DNA of 64,000 nucleotides from Scytonema hofmannii PCC 7110 (GTDB taxonomy: Bacteria > Cyanobacteriota > Cyanobacteriia > Cyanobacteriales > Nostocaceae). Positions 9,617 to 18,717 of this stretch are shown here, piece by piece. Both the position numbers and the translations under genes were made by a program. Where the stretch lies: assembly GCF_000346485.2 (NCBI RefSeq), contig NZ_KQ976354.1, positions 310,001 to 374,000 on the forward strand, written 5' to 3'. How positions within the stretch are numbered: position 1 is the stretch's first letter; the number at the start of each line of letters is the position of its first letter. A model generated the notes under the pieces. That model did no database searches. It saw only the letters and a program-made list of their open reading frames with translations, and had not been told where the DNA came from.

Positions 9617-9935
9617 ATTTAAACTATTACAAAAACACTTGTCAATCGAGTGGGTTTACCAATCCAATGCATCGCCACTTGAGCCATCGGTTTGCTCGCA
9701 AGATGCATTGGCAACAAGTATTCCGTCTGTGGAACTGGTTGTCCCTGATGCAGAAGTCTTGGCACAGTTGCTTCAACTTGCTCAAGATGGACGTTTGAAA
9801 AAACTAGCGGAAGTGGCTGTTACCTTGGAAAAGCAGGATCGACGTTATACCACTTTTGTACAGCACATCTTGGAACTTACCAGGGAATTCCAGGTGGAGA
9901 AACTGGAAGCTTTTATCCAGCAATTTACCCATTAA
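9615..9935 (+). pseudogene. C-terminal fragment of a hybrid histidine kinase (right part)
   Basis: Reading from 9615 gives LFKLLQKHLSIEWVYQ, the end of a receiver. About 30 linker residues follow, then a helical C-terminal domain (AEVLAQLLQLAQDGRLKKLA ending FQVEKLEAFIQQFTH). That domain is common at the end of cyanobacterial hybrid kinases; the giant kinase ending at 18718 closes with a similar helical region. The upstream half is cut off by the insertion sequence. The fragment stops 20 bp before the next kinase gene, so the original pair was probably one operon. Confidence 0.65.
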
Positions 9936-9955
9936 CTAGTACGTAAAGAGGTAAG

Positions 9956-11278
9956 ATGAGAGAGATACAATTAATTTTGGTGGTAGATGATACTCCGGCG
10001 AATTTGGCAGTGACTTCCGAAGCACTGACTGATGCGGGGTTTGAGGTGGCGATCGCGAAGGATGGCGAACGTGCCATTAAGCAAGCCGAACGCAATTTGC
10101 CCGATCTGATTTTACTGGATATCATGATGCCCGGTATTGATGGTTTTGAGACATGCCGCCGCCTTAAAGCTTCACCGATTACCCAAGAAATTCCCATCAT
10201 TTTCATGACTGCCCTTTCAGACACCACCGATAAGGTCACTGGGTTTAATTTGGGTGGAGTAGATTATATCACAAAGCCATTTCAAGAGGCGGAATTGCTT
10301 GCGCGTGTCAAAACTCATTTAAAATTACGTCTTCTCACTCAAAACCTAGAACAACAAGTTGCCGAACGTACAGCTGAACTTACAGGGACGGTACAACAAT
10401 TGCAACAGTCTCAGTTTCAGTTGATACAATCAGAAAAAATGGCAACCTTGGGACTTTTGATGGCGGGAGTTGCCCATGAAATCAATAATCCAGTTAACTT
10501 TATCCATGGTAACCTCGGTCATATTGAGGAGTACACCCAAACGCTAATAGAATTTATTCAACTTTATCAAAAGCACTATCCTCATCCCGCGCCAGAAATT
10601 CAAGCGAAAACAGAGGATGAAGATCTAGAATTTTTGCAAGAAGACTTGCTCAAAATCCTGACTTCTATCAAAATGGGTAGCGATCGCATCCGAGAAATTG
10701 TGAAGAACCTCCGTAATTTCTCCCGCACTGACGAATTAGAAGTTCAAGCTGTTGATATTCATGAGGGAATCGACAGTACTTTGACTATTTTGCAACACCG
10801 TCTCAAAGCTCATTGCGATCGTCCGGTTATTGAAATTATCAAAGATTACAGCGCTCTACCCTTGGTAGAATGCTATCCTGGGCCTTTAAATCAGGCATTT
10901 ATGAACATTTTAGTCAATGCGATTGATGCTCTAGAAGATTCATTTTACGCAGGACAAATGAGTCTTAAAAAACTGACAATTTCTATCCACACCTCAGTTA
11001 TTGATGCTCAATGGATAGAAATAGCCATCGCTGACAATGGACGTGGTATTCCCGAACAGATTAAACAACGTATCTTTGACCCATTTTTTACTACCAAACC
11101 TGTCAATAAAGGTACGGGAATGGGGTTATCTATTAGCTACCAAATTATTACTGATAAACATAACGGCAAGTTAGAGTGTTTTTCTACTCCTCAAGCAGGA
11201 GCAGAGTTTGTTATGCAGATTCCGATTCAGCAATGCCAGAAATTAAAGAGTTTAGGAACCGCAGATGAACGCAGATGA
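9956..11278 (+). CDS. Receiver-histidine kinase (response regulator fused to HK)
   Basis: A 440-residue signalling protein. A receiver domain at about residues 5-120 has the acidic pair DD11-12, the phospho-acceptor Asp55 ([10 protein letters not shown]) and the conserved Lys-Pro (DYITKPF). A coiled coil ([20 protein letters not shown]) leads to a histidine kinase core with the phospho-histidine in [12 protein letters not shown], an N box ([10 protein letters not shown]), G1 (DNGRGIPE) and G2 (GTGMGLS). There is no membrane segment, so it is cytosolic and receives phosphate from a partner. The partner was perhaps the broken hybrid kinase immediately upstream. The 3' end runs through tandem GATGAACGCA repeats, a cyanobacterial short repeat that may have altered the terminus. 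Confidence 0.88.
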   Translation: MREIQLILVVDDTPANLAVTSEALTDAGFEVAIAKDGERAIKQAERNLPDLILLDIMMPGIDGFETCRRLKASPITQEIPIIFMTALSDTTDKVTGFNLGGVDYITKPFQEAELLARVKTHLKLRLLTQNLEQQVAERTAELTGTVQQLQQSQFQLIQSEKMATLGLLMAGVAHEINNPVNFIHGNLGHIEEYTQTLIEFIQLYQKHYPHPAPEIQAKTEDEDLEFLQEDLLKILTSIKMGSDRIREIVKNLRNFSRTDELEVQAVDIHEGIDSTLTILQHRLKAHCDRPVIEIIKDYSALPLVECYPGPLNQAFMNILVNAIDALEDSFYAGQMSLKKLTISIHTSVIDAQWIEIAIADNGRGIPEQIKQRIFDPFFTTKPVNKGTGMGLSISYQIITDKHNGKLECFSTPQAGAEFVMQIPIQQCQKLKSLGTADERR

Positions 11279-11377
11279 ACGCAGATTTTATGTACCTTAT
11301 TGGTGTAAAAATTAGTTGCAGGCAACGTAAGCGAATTGAACACATCACACTCCCTCATCAAAAATGTCGCCGCTAAT

Positions 11378-12340
11378 TTATGGAGTTGCAGGAATAGATA
11401 AAAGTGTTGGAGTAGAACTAGGCAACAGGGGAAGTTGATGGCGCAGTTTTGCCCAATCTTTGTACGTTAAACTACTCCAGTCACCATCAATGGGAGTGAC
11501 TGTGATAAATCCAGAAAGGAATTGACCTCCTTCTGAGTCCGAATTGGAAGTTGTGTTTGATGCTAGGCTCACAGGCTCAAACTTCAAACCAACTCCAGTA
11601 CCTGTAGGTAGTTCGCCGAAGGTAATATCGAAAGGTGTGATGCTATCAAAACGGGTTAAAGCAACTCCCCGAATTCCAGAAATACCATCTGGGAATCGCA
11701 CGGGAATATTGATATTTAAGCCAATCCCTGGTGGTAATATTGTTGAATTTGGCTTTTTCTTCGCTTCAAGTTCTTTGATGAGCGCAACAATAAAATTTGC
11801 TCCTGTTTCATACGCTTGACGAGTGCTGGGGTAACCTGTAGCGCTCTCTGTTTGATTTATCCCAGCACTGATTGCGATCGCCGGAACACCGCGATTGAGG
11901 GCTGCTACTGCTGCACTGACTGTTCCAGAAGAAACAGCAAACAAGCCAACGTTTTCGCCTTGGTTAATCCCAGATACAACCAAATCGGGTTTATTGTCTT
12001 TAAGAATGTAATCCAAACCAGCCCATGTTGTCACTGTTGGCGTTGCATCTACGTACCAACGACGACTGTCATAATTGACAACTTCAGTTGGTTGGAGAAT
12101 GCGAGCTGCATTAATTGATGTGCCAATACCGCTTTGGTCTTGTTTTGGAGCAACTATCGTAACTTCATGTCCTGCTGCTTGTAGGGTATCAAATAAAACT
12201 GCAATCCCTTGTGCTTGGTAGCCATCATCATTGACTACCATAATTTTGAGTGCCTGTGCTTTTGCTTGAAATACAAAAACCGCACAAGTCGTTGCTAAGC
12301 TAGTAAGTATTTTGGCAGAACTAGAATTAAGAAACTTCAT
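11378..12340 (-). CDS. Exported SurE-like 5'/3'-nucleotidase
   Basis: A 320-residue protein of the SurE family, metal-dependent phosphatases acting on nucleoside monophosphates. Residues about 1-29 form a Sec signal peptide (cleavage near QAKAQA|LK). The family metal-site motifs follow: VVNDDGYQAQG, SGIGTS and SGINQGENVG. Usual SurE proteins are about 250 residues and cytosolic. The signal and the C-terminal extension point to a periplasmic or secreted enzyme, perhaps for phosphate scavenging from nucleotides. It is a stand-alone gene, with no pho-box recognised by eye. Confidence 0.8.
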   Translation of the reverse strand: MKFLNSSSAKILTSLATTCAVFVFQAKAQALKIMVVNDDGYQAQGIAVLFDTLQAAGHEVTIVAPKQDQSGIGTSINAARILQPTEVVNYDSRRWYVDATPTVTTWAGLDYILKDNKPDLVVSGINQGENVGLFAVSSGTVSAAVAALNRGVPAIAISAGINQTESATGYPSTRQAYETGANFIVALIKELEAKKKPNSTILPPGIGLNINIPVRFPDGISGIRGVALTRFDSITPFDITFGELPTGTGVGLKFEPVSLASNTTSNSDSEGGQFLSGFITVTPIDGDWSSLTYKDWAKLRHQLPLLPSSTPTLLSIPATP

Positions 12341-12396
12341 TGATGACCTCCCCTAAGCAAAAACACCACTCTTTTTTGAACTGTAGGGGAAATGCA

Positions 12397-12660
12397 TTAA
12401 ACCTTTGTTAAAGCGTTATTAAAAACCATACGTAGTAGGTTAAGATAACAGATGTCTAGAAAATAGGGAGTAAAGAGTAGGGAGTGGGGAGTGGGAATAA
12501 AAAAATTTTCATTCCATCGTTGTGGGCGATCGCCTATTTTGTTTCCCAAAACTAAACAAGTGCCTAATCCTTTTAGGGACTTCCAAATAAAAAAATCTTC
12601 CAAAATTTCTTGTGGTGCAGGCATTCTGCCCGCCACTAATACAGCATGGGTCTTGACGCC
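12397..12660. other. Intergenic region with short tandem repeats
   Basis: Contains short G-rich repeats (GGGAGTGGGGAGTGGG at about 12479-12494) and a HIP1 site. Open frames crossing it are not convincing genes. Confidence 0.4.
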
Positions 12661-12701
12661 CGTCCTACATTCCAGGGATGATTTATTTCTTGGAAATACT
12701 T

Positions 12702-13028
12702 ATGAAATTACTGTTTATTTGCAGCCAGAATCGTTTACGCAGTCCGACAGCCGAAGCTGTGTTCTGTGAGTATGAGGGATTAGAGGTAGAATCAGCCGGA
12801 CTGGACCGGGAAGCAGAAATACCTTTATGCAGTGAATCAATTCAGTGGGCAGATATCATTTTTGTGATGGAAAAGTCCCATATAAGAAAACTTTCAAATA
12901 AATTTCAACGTTGGCTTAAAGACAAGCGAGTGATTTGTCTGGATATTCCTGATGAGTATGAGTATATGGACTCTACTTTGGTGGAGTTGCTAAAGAAAAA
13001 AGTGCTACCACTGCTCGGAACCTTTTAA
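12702..13028 (+). CDS. Low-molecular-weight protein tyrosine phosphatase-like protein
   Basis: A 108-residue protein. The P-loop CSQNRLRSPTAEAVF near the N-terminus fits the C-x5-R-S catalytic motif of low-molecular-weight Cys phosphatases and arsenate reductases. A C-terminal IPDEYEYMD segment could supply the general acid Asp. It is shorter than usual (about 150 residues) but matches a compact bacterial subgroup. The ATG at 12702 is preferred because the P-loop then lies at the family-typical distance from the start; an in-frame ATG at 12678 would add eight residues. The substrate is unknown. Confidence 0.75.
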   Translation: MKLLFICSQNRLRSPTAEAVFCEYEGLEVESAGLDREAEIPLCSESIQWADIIFVMEKSHIRKLSNKFQRWLKDKRVICLDIPDEYEYMDSTLVELLKKKVLPLLGTF

Positions 13029-13174
13029 AGGTAAGTTTTCAGCAACAGCTTGTAAATTGTTATTAATTTTGGTGCGATCGCTTTACCTTATAATCCATCC
13101 AATTTCACAACAAAAAGCATCCCCCTGAAGATCGCTCTTGTTTAATCCAGAACCAGATTTCTGCGCCCTTAGAT

Positions 13175-13762
13175 TTATCTATGAAGGACTTCATCCTTGA
13201 CTTGACGTTTCAGTATGGAAAGAGCGCCGAGAGTGCTGAGGGCGAGTAAGCTAAGGATGGAGGTGGGTTCAGGGACAGTGATTATGGTTGCAGAAAAACT
13301 AATGGGTAACTCACTATCTTCTGGTCCAAAATTTTCAAAACCTGGTATAAATGGCGGCGCAGAGAAAACCTCTAAATAACCCGGTGTCGGCAAAAAACTA
13401 GCGAAAAACGGATTAGAGTAGTTTCCTCCTGATGTAAAATACCCAAAACCGTCACCCGTTAACTGCTGAGTATTCAGACTAATTAAATTGTCAACATCAA
13501 AAGGTTCGTTTCCTGGTATTGGAGTCCCGGAGGCTTGCAGACCCGTAATTGTTTCACCATTTCGCGTACCAGTAATTCCAGAAATCTGGTAAAAACCCAA
13601 ATCGTTAGTGGTGTCATTTGTGGTAAAAGTACCACTCGCCGCTAAACCAGTACCAGAATAACTCCAGTTCCAAGTTAAAGCAGAGGCGGTTTGCATTGTC
13701 CCGAAAACTAATCCAGATGTTGCAGCAAGGGCTGTAGCAGATAGTAGAGCTAGATTTTTCAT
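13175..13762 (-). CDS. PEP-CTERM sorting-signal protein
   Basis: A 195-residue secreted protein. It has a signal peptide at residues 1-28 (LLSATALAATSGLVFG...ASA). The C-terminal tail is VPEPTSILSLLALSTLGAL followed by a basic end (LKRQVK), the PEP-CTERM sorting signal processed by exosortase-type enzymes. The middle is Gly/Thr/Asn-rich and beta-like, without a recognised domain. It is predicted to be delivered to the cell surface or the exopolysaccharide. Function unknown. Confidence 0.8.
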   Translation of the reverse strand: MKNLALLSATALAATSGLVFGTMQTASALTWNWSYSGTGLAASGTFTTNDTTNDLGFYQISGITGTRNGETITGLQASGTPIPGNEPFDVDNLISLNTQQLTGDGFGYFTSGGNYSNPFFASFLPTPGYLEVFSAPPFIPGFENFGPEDSELPISFSATIITVPEPTSILSLLALSTLGALSILKRQVKDEVLHR

Positions 13763-14844
13763 AGAGGTGTTAGTGCGATCGCGGATCTTGTAGCTTGGTC
13801 TCCCGGCTACCTGCTTCCCGTGCTATTAAGGTGTGTGGAGCGTCCGCTTTAAACGCTTCAGGCTTTCGCTTCGCATTGAGAGCGATCGCGGGTATTCTAT
13901 CGTACCTTGTCTTTTAGTATTCAACAATTACCAATATTTTGTGACAGTAGTATAGATAGCTTATCAGTACATTTTCTGTATAAAAATATTAGCTTTTACC
14001 CGTACAAAAGTAATGTAAACCACTCAATTTAGGGAGGTGGGGACAGAGTATTTATACTCAGACAATCCCCAATCGCATCACCCCTCCCATTGCCCAAGTG
14101 CGATCACTGTACTCAGCGCAAGCGAAGCGATCGCACTCCGTCCCTTGTGTTCCTTCCGTACATTATCAGTATAATATAAGCTTATCCACCCGTACAAAAA
14201 GGATGTAAACCAGCCATTTGGGGAATGCGTCGATGAACATCTAAATCCTGACAAACGCCCATCTTAATATTCTGTTGATGAAACTCCAGATATCTTCATG
14301 CATTCTTCACTCCGGATTCTAATTTTACCGATTAGATTATCTATATATACAGGCAATAACTATAAATCAAAATTTAAACGCCTCCAGATATCGCGCTAGA
14401 GGCGTTTAAATTTTGAGGATGTCCTAACCGTATTCAAACAGACTACAGAAACCTCATCCGCTTTTTAACTTTTATTTTTAGTTTATGACTAGACGAAAAC
14501 ACGCTTATAGAAATCAACTTCTTGCTGAGGTGGCAACGACACGATCGCTGCTGTTGTTTCTGTTGCTATTGCTGTTGCTATTGCTGTTCCTTTTCCTGCG
14601 AGCCTGCGCTCCATTAAGTCCGTAGTCCTTTAGAATACTTATAACCTATGAGGGACGAGAAAATCATAGAAAAGTTTAGTCAACAGTGTTATCAGCGCCT
14701 GAGAGAACTAGCACGCTTGTCAAGGAATTGACATTCAAATTTCCAGGTGCAACATATGAGGTACTCCATCCACTACCAATACATCTCTGTTTGGTATACT
14801 GTACTATTTACTTGTATGCTTGAAATAAGTACGATGGGCGGGAT
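13763..14844. other. 1.1-kb intergenic region with repeats and a strong palindrome
   Basis: No gene was recognised. It holds several HIP1 sites and a REP-like block (GCGTCCGCTTTAAACGCTTC at about 13839). Two related stretches with a CCCGTACAAAAG/CCCGTACAAAAA core followed by ATGTAAACCA lie near 13998 and 14188. A Gln/Leu-codon-like simple repeat of TTGCTATTGCTG units spans about 14560-14590. The perfect palindrome at 14367-14416 is listed separately. Confidence 0.5.
14367..14416. repeat. Perfect 18-bp-arm palindrome
   Basis: TCAAAATTTAAACGCCTC (14367-14384) and its exact reverse complement (14399-14416) flank a 14-nt loop. No T-run follows on either side at terminator spacing. It may be a small hairpin RNA, a protein-binding site or a miniature element. 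It lies in a gene-free stretch between the PEP-CTERM gene and the pterin dehydratase gene. Confidence 0.7.
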
Positions 14845-15258
14845 ATGCTTTACAGGACAGTCATAGTTATCGCTTTGGTAACCTTATCAATAAGTGTTTG
14901 CTCGCTCGGCTCCCTTTCTGCAAAGGAAATGACTCCTCAGCCTCACTCATTCCTATCAGTATCTACTATGAGTAATCTTACCGTTTTATCTGATACCGAA
15001 CTCAAAGAAGCTTTAAGTCAACTCAGTGGTTGGAGTATCCAGTCTAAAAAACTTCACCGCAAGTTTGAGTTTAAGTCATTTGTTAAAGCCTTTGGTTTTA
15101 TGACCAGTTTGGCACTAGTTGCCGAGTCTATGGGACACCACCCGGAATGGTCTAACGTTTACAACCGCGTCACCATTGATTTGACCACCCATGATGCTGG
15201 CGGAATCACAAGTAAGGATGTGGAATTTGCTCGTAAGGCAAACGATTTGGCTTCATAA
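14845..15258 (+). CDS. Pterin-4a-carbinolamine dehydratase with N-terminal extension
   Basis: The 137-residue frame contains a pterin-4a-carbinolamine dehydratase domain at about residues 45-137. The active-site signature is MGHHPEW, followed by [17 protein letters not shown]. These enzymes dehydrate 4a-hydroxytetrahydropterin. The first 30 residues look like a signal peptide or membrane anchor ([20 protein letters not shown]), which is unusual for a cytosolic pterin enzyme. An internal Met (MSNLTVLSD, codon at about 14968) would give a normal-length cytosolic protein. Either the enzyme is exported or the annotated start is too early. The GTG/ATG context does not decide this. Confidence 0.75.
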   Translation: MLYRTVIVIALVTLSISVCSLGSLSAKEMTPQPHSFLSVSTMSNLTVLSDTELKEALSQLSGWSIQSKKLHRKFEFKSFVKAFGFMTSLALVAESMGHHPEWSNVYNRVTIDLTTHDAGGITSKDVEFARKANDLAS

Positions 15259-15445
15259 TTCTGTGGTCTAAAGGATGGAATATCGAGCGGCTATTACTAA
15301 GTAGTGGTTTTCTTGCTCAAAGTTCTCCAAAGTAGACCAAACCTGTCCTGGACTATTCGACAAGTTTGGGGAAAAGTACTATTCACTCCTTTCTAAAATT
15401 AAAAAAAAAATGAGAAAGTTTGCGTCAGATGTACAAGAGGTAATG

Positions 15446-15451
15446 TATAAT
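15446..15451 (+). promoter_or_regulatory. Extended -10 promoter element of tnpB
   Basis: TATAAT at 15446-15451, preceded by an upstream TG, lies 30 bp before the GTG start at 15481. It is a plausible promoter for the tnpB gene. A -35 box is weak. Confidence 0.5.
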
Positions 15452-15480
15452 CACCGAATAGATAATTTTAAGAAAAGGGG

Positions 15481-17190
15481 GTGATCAGCTTGCCCAAAGT
15501 AACGATACAGACGATAGTGCCAGAGCTAGAAGCTAATATCAAAGGACTGGAATACTTGGACGAATACAATGCCGTCTTTGGGCAAGCTATACGTAAGGGA
15601 TTCTCATTAAGAAACCAAATTGGTAAGACTACTTTAAAGGAATCTTCGTTAGAGAAGCTGATCTGTAAAGAGTTAGAAACCCGGTTTGGGTTATCGAATT
15701 CTGAAGCAAAGAATGCCTACAACAAAGCCGAGGGTGTATATAGTTCTCAGGCGGAATTGGTGGACACATATATCGATGATAACTATAACCGGATAAAAGG
15801 GATTAGAAAGTCGATAGGTAAACTGAGGGGGAAAATAAAAAAAGCCTCAGAGATGGGGCACGCTCTCGCTGTCAAGTCTTTAACAAGAAAGATTCACTTC
15901 AAGTCGCAGAAGCTTAATAAGCTACTTGCCAAAATAGAACGACTCAAAGAGTCCAAGAAATCCGGTAAGTTTACCGTTACTTTTGGCAGCAGCAAGTTAT
16001 TTAAAGCTCAATACAATTTAGAACAGAACGGGTATAGCTCTCACAAAGAATGGTTGGAAGATTGGCGCAAATCCCGGAGTGGACGGTCGTTTTTTGTTGG
16101 TTCCAAAAACTTCACCGCAGGCAATCAATTAGTAAGATATAGCCCAGAACTAGAAACATTAACCATCACCGTCTCACCATGCCTACAAGCCAAATACGGA
16201 ACTCATGTTGTTCTGTATGAAATCACGTTTCAACGTGAGGAAAAATGGCTGACGGACGCAATCAAACCGACTGTCATCAAGTCAACTCGTAAGGGAAAAG
16301 ATGGGGAGAAGAAAGAAACGGCTCGTCAGGGAAGTGAGCAACCTGTAACTTACGAAATAGTAGATAAAGATGGCAGGTTCTATATCAATGCGACGGTTAA
16401 TGTCCAGCCAGCCAAGAAGGAATCTTCTCTCGAAGCAGGCGCTTTAGGAGTAGACTTCAATCCAGGCAGTATTGATTGGACGGTCGTAGATAGGCACGGC
16501 AACTTAAAACGTCACGGCTCTATTAAAATCAATATACAGGATAAACGGTCTAAACAGACGAAAGACATAATCGGAAAAGCAGTTGCCGAGATAGTTAGAA
16601 TTGCATCCAATCATGGTGTTCCTGTCGTAATTGAAGATTTAGATTTCGCCAAAAAGAAAGCATCAATGATTGAAATTGGTGCGAAGTATGCACGGATGCT
16701 TTCTAATATGGCTTACAGTCAATTCAACCAAATGATTGAGACTAGATGCTCGAGATTTGGTGTTGAGTTGATTTTGGTTGACCCTGCCTATACATCGATT
16801 ATTGGGGTCACAAAGTACATGAAAATGTATGCCTTGAGTTCTGGATGTGCAGCTGCATTGGTAATAGCACGTCGCGGTCAAGGCAGACTTGAAAAAGTAC
16901 CTTCGTCTCTTCGTTCCTACTTTAGAAAGCCAGAGGATATGCTAAGGTCGGGCGCTTGGAGTCAGGTAGCCAAAAAAAGTAATACCATAGGCGGTTTTAA
17001 TCGCAATAAGTTTTACTTTTCCGGTTCTCACAAAAAGGTTCCGACTAACTGTCGGATGCATGGCAAGCTACGGCAAACAAGTACCTTTCGCTTGCGAAAG
17101 TACAGTATCGTGCAAGTCCTTGAGGCTCCTCATATCCGTCAAAAACCCCGCGCTATCGGTTTTCCTGCCCTTAAGCACATTAATGCTTAA
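15481..17190 (+). CDS. TnpB-like RNA-guided nuclease homologue with altered RuvC-III
   Basis: A 569-residue TnpB-family protein, longer than the usual 400 or so. A long helical N-terminal half is followed by a RuvC-type core. RuvC-I is GVDFNPGSIDW (Asp present). RuvC-II is VVIEDLDFAKKK (Glu present), followed by AKYARMLSNMAYSQF and DPAYTSIIGVTKY. The third motif reads SSGCAAALVIARRG, whereas the second TnpB in this window has ASDEAAAMAIARRG, so the acidic third residue is replaced by Gly. No CxxC zinc ribbon is seen. It starts at GTG after AAGGGGG. It may be a nuclease-dead derivative or a decaying copy. Confidence 0.8.
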   Translation: MISLPKVTIQTIVPELEANIKGLEYLDEYNAVFGQAIRKGFSLRNQIGKTTLKESSLEKLICKELETRFGLSNSEAKNAYNKAEGVYSSQAELVDTYIDDNYNRIKGIRKSIGKLRGKIKKASEMGHALAVKSLTRKIHFKSQKLNKLLAKIERLKESKKSGKFTVTFGSSKLFKAQYNLEQNGYSSHKEWLEDWRKSRSGRSFFVGSKNFTAGNQLVRYSPELETLTITVSPCLQAKYGTHVVLYEITFQREEKWLTDAIKPTVIKSTRKGKDGEKKETARQGSEQPVTYEIVDKDGRFYINATVNVQPAKKESSLEAGALGVDFNPGSIDWTVVDRHGNLKRHGSIKINIQDKRSKQTKDIIGKAVAEIVRIASNHGVPVVIEDLDFAKKKASMIEIGAKYARMLSNMAYSQFNQMIETRCSRFGVELILVDPAYTSIIGVTKYMKMYALSSGCAAALVIARRGQGRLEKVPSSLRSYFRKPEDMLRSGAWSQVAKKSNTIGGFNRNKFYFSGSHKKVPTNCRMHGKLRQTSTFRLRKYSIVQVLEAPHIRQKPRAIGFPALKHINA

Positions 17191-17228
17191 GTTTGGACAG
17201 GTTTTGAATAGCGCATCCGGTTAAGTTG

Positions 17229-17507
17229 CTAAGCAGACTCTTGCAGATGTTTGTGAAAGAATCGTGTTAGCTCGCGCCAAGAGTCTTCAGCCGCCAAGGG
17301 ATTGTAGGAAGAACGCTCGTGGCAAAAAAACCCATGGTCAGCATCATTGTAAACCTTCAACGTGTAGTCTTTACCGAGTTCCTTGAGCCGAGACTCCATT
17401 TGTCTAACCCGTTCAAGAGGAATGAATGGATCGGTATCACCAAAGAACAAGTATATAGGCACCGTGATGTTTGTTGTTAAGGAAGATGCGATCGCAAATT
17501 CTCTCAA
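17229..17507 (-). pseudogene. Dienelactone hydrolase C-terminal fragment
   Basis: Encodes about 92 residues matching the C-terminal third of dienelactone hydrolase-family alpha/beta hydrolases: VPIYLFFGDTDPFIPLERV carries the Asp of the triad and YNDADHGFFCHERSSYN carries the His. The nucleophile-elbow half is missing. On the minus strand a stop codon (TAA) lies immediately upstream of the only possible start (TTG at 17507). The fragment ends 38 bp from the tnpB stop codon. It is a remnant and not expected to be active. Confidence 0.75.
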
Positions 17508-17559
17508 TTAATTTTATCTTTGATAGCTTTATGAAGAGACGCTATCCAATCAGCTTTGA

Positions 17560-18687
17560 CTAACGACTTTGGGGAAAGGTAAAGTAAAATGTTGTTCCTT
17601 GTCCTAAGTGCGATTCAGCCCAGATAAGCCCTTTATGACGTTCCACAATCTTCTTACAAATAGCCAGCCCAATTCCAGTCCCAGGAAATTCTTTGCGGGT
17701 GTGAAGGCGTTTGAAGATTTCAAAAATCCGATCGAGGTATTTTGCTGAAATCCCAATTCCATTATCTCGTACTGAAAACAACCATTCCCGTTCCTTTAAC
17801 TCTGCTGAAAGATGAACTTGGGGGGGTTGTTCCCGGCGAAATTTAATTGCGTTGCTAATAAGATTTTGAAATAGCTGTACCAGTTGTGTCCGATCGCTAT
17901 CAATTGTAGGCAAAAGGTCATGAGAAATGTTAGCATTGCTCTCGGCGATCGCCACCTGTAAATTTTTCAATGCCTGATTCACTACATTATTAACATCGGT
18001 GGGTGCAAATGCTTGACCGCGAGAACTTACACGGGAATAAGCAAGCAATCCTTGAATCAACTCCTGCATTCGATTTGCGCCATCCACAACAAAATCTGCG
18101 TATTCCAGCGCTGTCCCATCCAAACGATCTTGATACTCCTCCATTAAAAGTTGCGTATAACTCGTAACCGCCCTTAATGGTTCTTGCAAATCGTGAGCAG
18201 CTACATAAGCAAATTGTTCTAATTCTAAATTAGAGCGTTTTAATTCTTCATTTAACTTTTGCAATTCTAAATTTTTTTGTGACAAACTTTGTTGCATTTG
18301 CTGAAGTGTGAGTTGATGCTTGACACGCGCTAAAACTTCCTCTCGTTGAAATGGCTTGGTAATATAATCTACTCCCCCAACTTGAAAGGCTTTAACTTTA
18401 TCAAATACTTCATTAGAAGCACTTATAAATATGATAGGAATATTACTGGTTTCTGATTTTTTTTTAAGCTGGTGACAAACTTCATAACCATTCAAATCTG
18501 GCATCATAACATCTAGTAATATCAAGTCCGGCTGACTTGCTTTCACAGATTGAAGCGCCATTTCACCATCGACAGCGACTCGCAATTTATAACCTTGTTC
18601 GGAAAGGATTGCTACCAAAAGTTGTAAATTTTCTGGGTTGTCGTCAACCACTAAAATATTGGCTTTGATAGTAGTGTTATCTATCAT
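17560..18687 (-). CDS. Receiver-histidine kinase
   Basis: A 375-residue soluble signalling protein. The receiver spans about residues 10-125, with DD15-16, phospho-acceptor Asp59 (LILLDVMMPD) and DYITKPF. A coiled coil at about 125-160 leads to a histidine kinase with VAAHDLQEPLRAV as the phospho-His box, NLISNAIKF (N), DNGIGIS (G1) and GTGIGLAICK (G2). The H box with HDLQEPLR resembles the phytochrome-type kinase group. Its start is 31 bp from the 3' end of the giant kinase upstream on the same strand, so the two are likely co-transcribed and probably exchange phosphate. Confidence 0.88.
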   Translation of the reverse strand: MIDNTTIKANILVVDDNPENLQLLVAILSEQGYKLRVAVDGEMALQSVKASQPDLILLDVMMPDLNGYEVCHQLKKKSETSNIPIIFISASNEVFDKVKAFQVGGVDYITKPFQREEVLARVKHQLTLQQMQQSLSQKNLELQKLNEELKRSNLELEQFAYVAAHDLQEPLRAVTSYTQLLMEEYQDRLDGTALEYADFVVDGANRMQELIQGLLAYSRVSSRGQAFAPTDVNNVVNQALKNLQVAIAESNANISHDLLPTIDSDRTQLVQLFQNLISNAIKFRREQPPQVHLSAELKEREWLFSVRDNGIGISAKYLDRIFEIFKRLHTRKEFPGTGIGLAICKKIVERHKGLIWAESHLGQGTTFYFTFPQSR

Positions 18688-18717
18688 TTAAGTTTGTCAT
18701 TGGTTATTGGTCATTTG

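Larger units (their letters stand above)
15339..17204 (+). mobile_element. Solo tnpB element (IS200/IS605/IS607-related)
   Basis: A TnpB gene without a neighbouring transposase. AAACCTGTCC at 15339-15348 and its inverse GGACAGGTTT at 17195-17204 bracket the gene, and a hairpin CTTAAGCA/TGCTTAAG (17170-17177, 17184-17191) overlaps the stop codon. This resembles the structured right end that makes guide (omega) RNA in TnpB elements. Exact ends are uncertain because the family does not require inverted termini. Confidence 0.55.

Noticed and set aside
12491-12769. 92-codon plus-strand ORF overlapping the phosphatase start
   Set aside because: Out of frame with the clear phosphatase gene and containing simple repeats.
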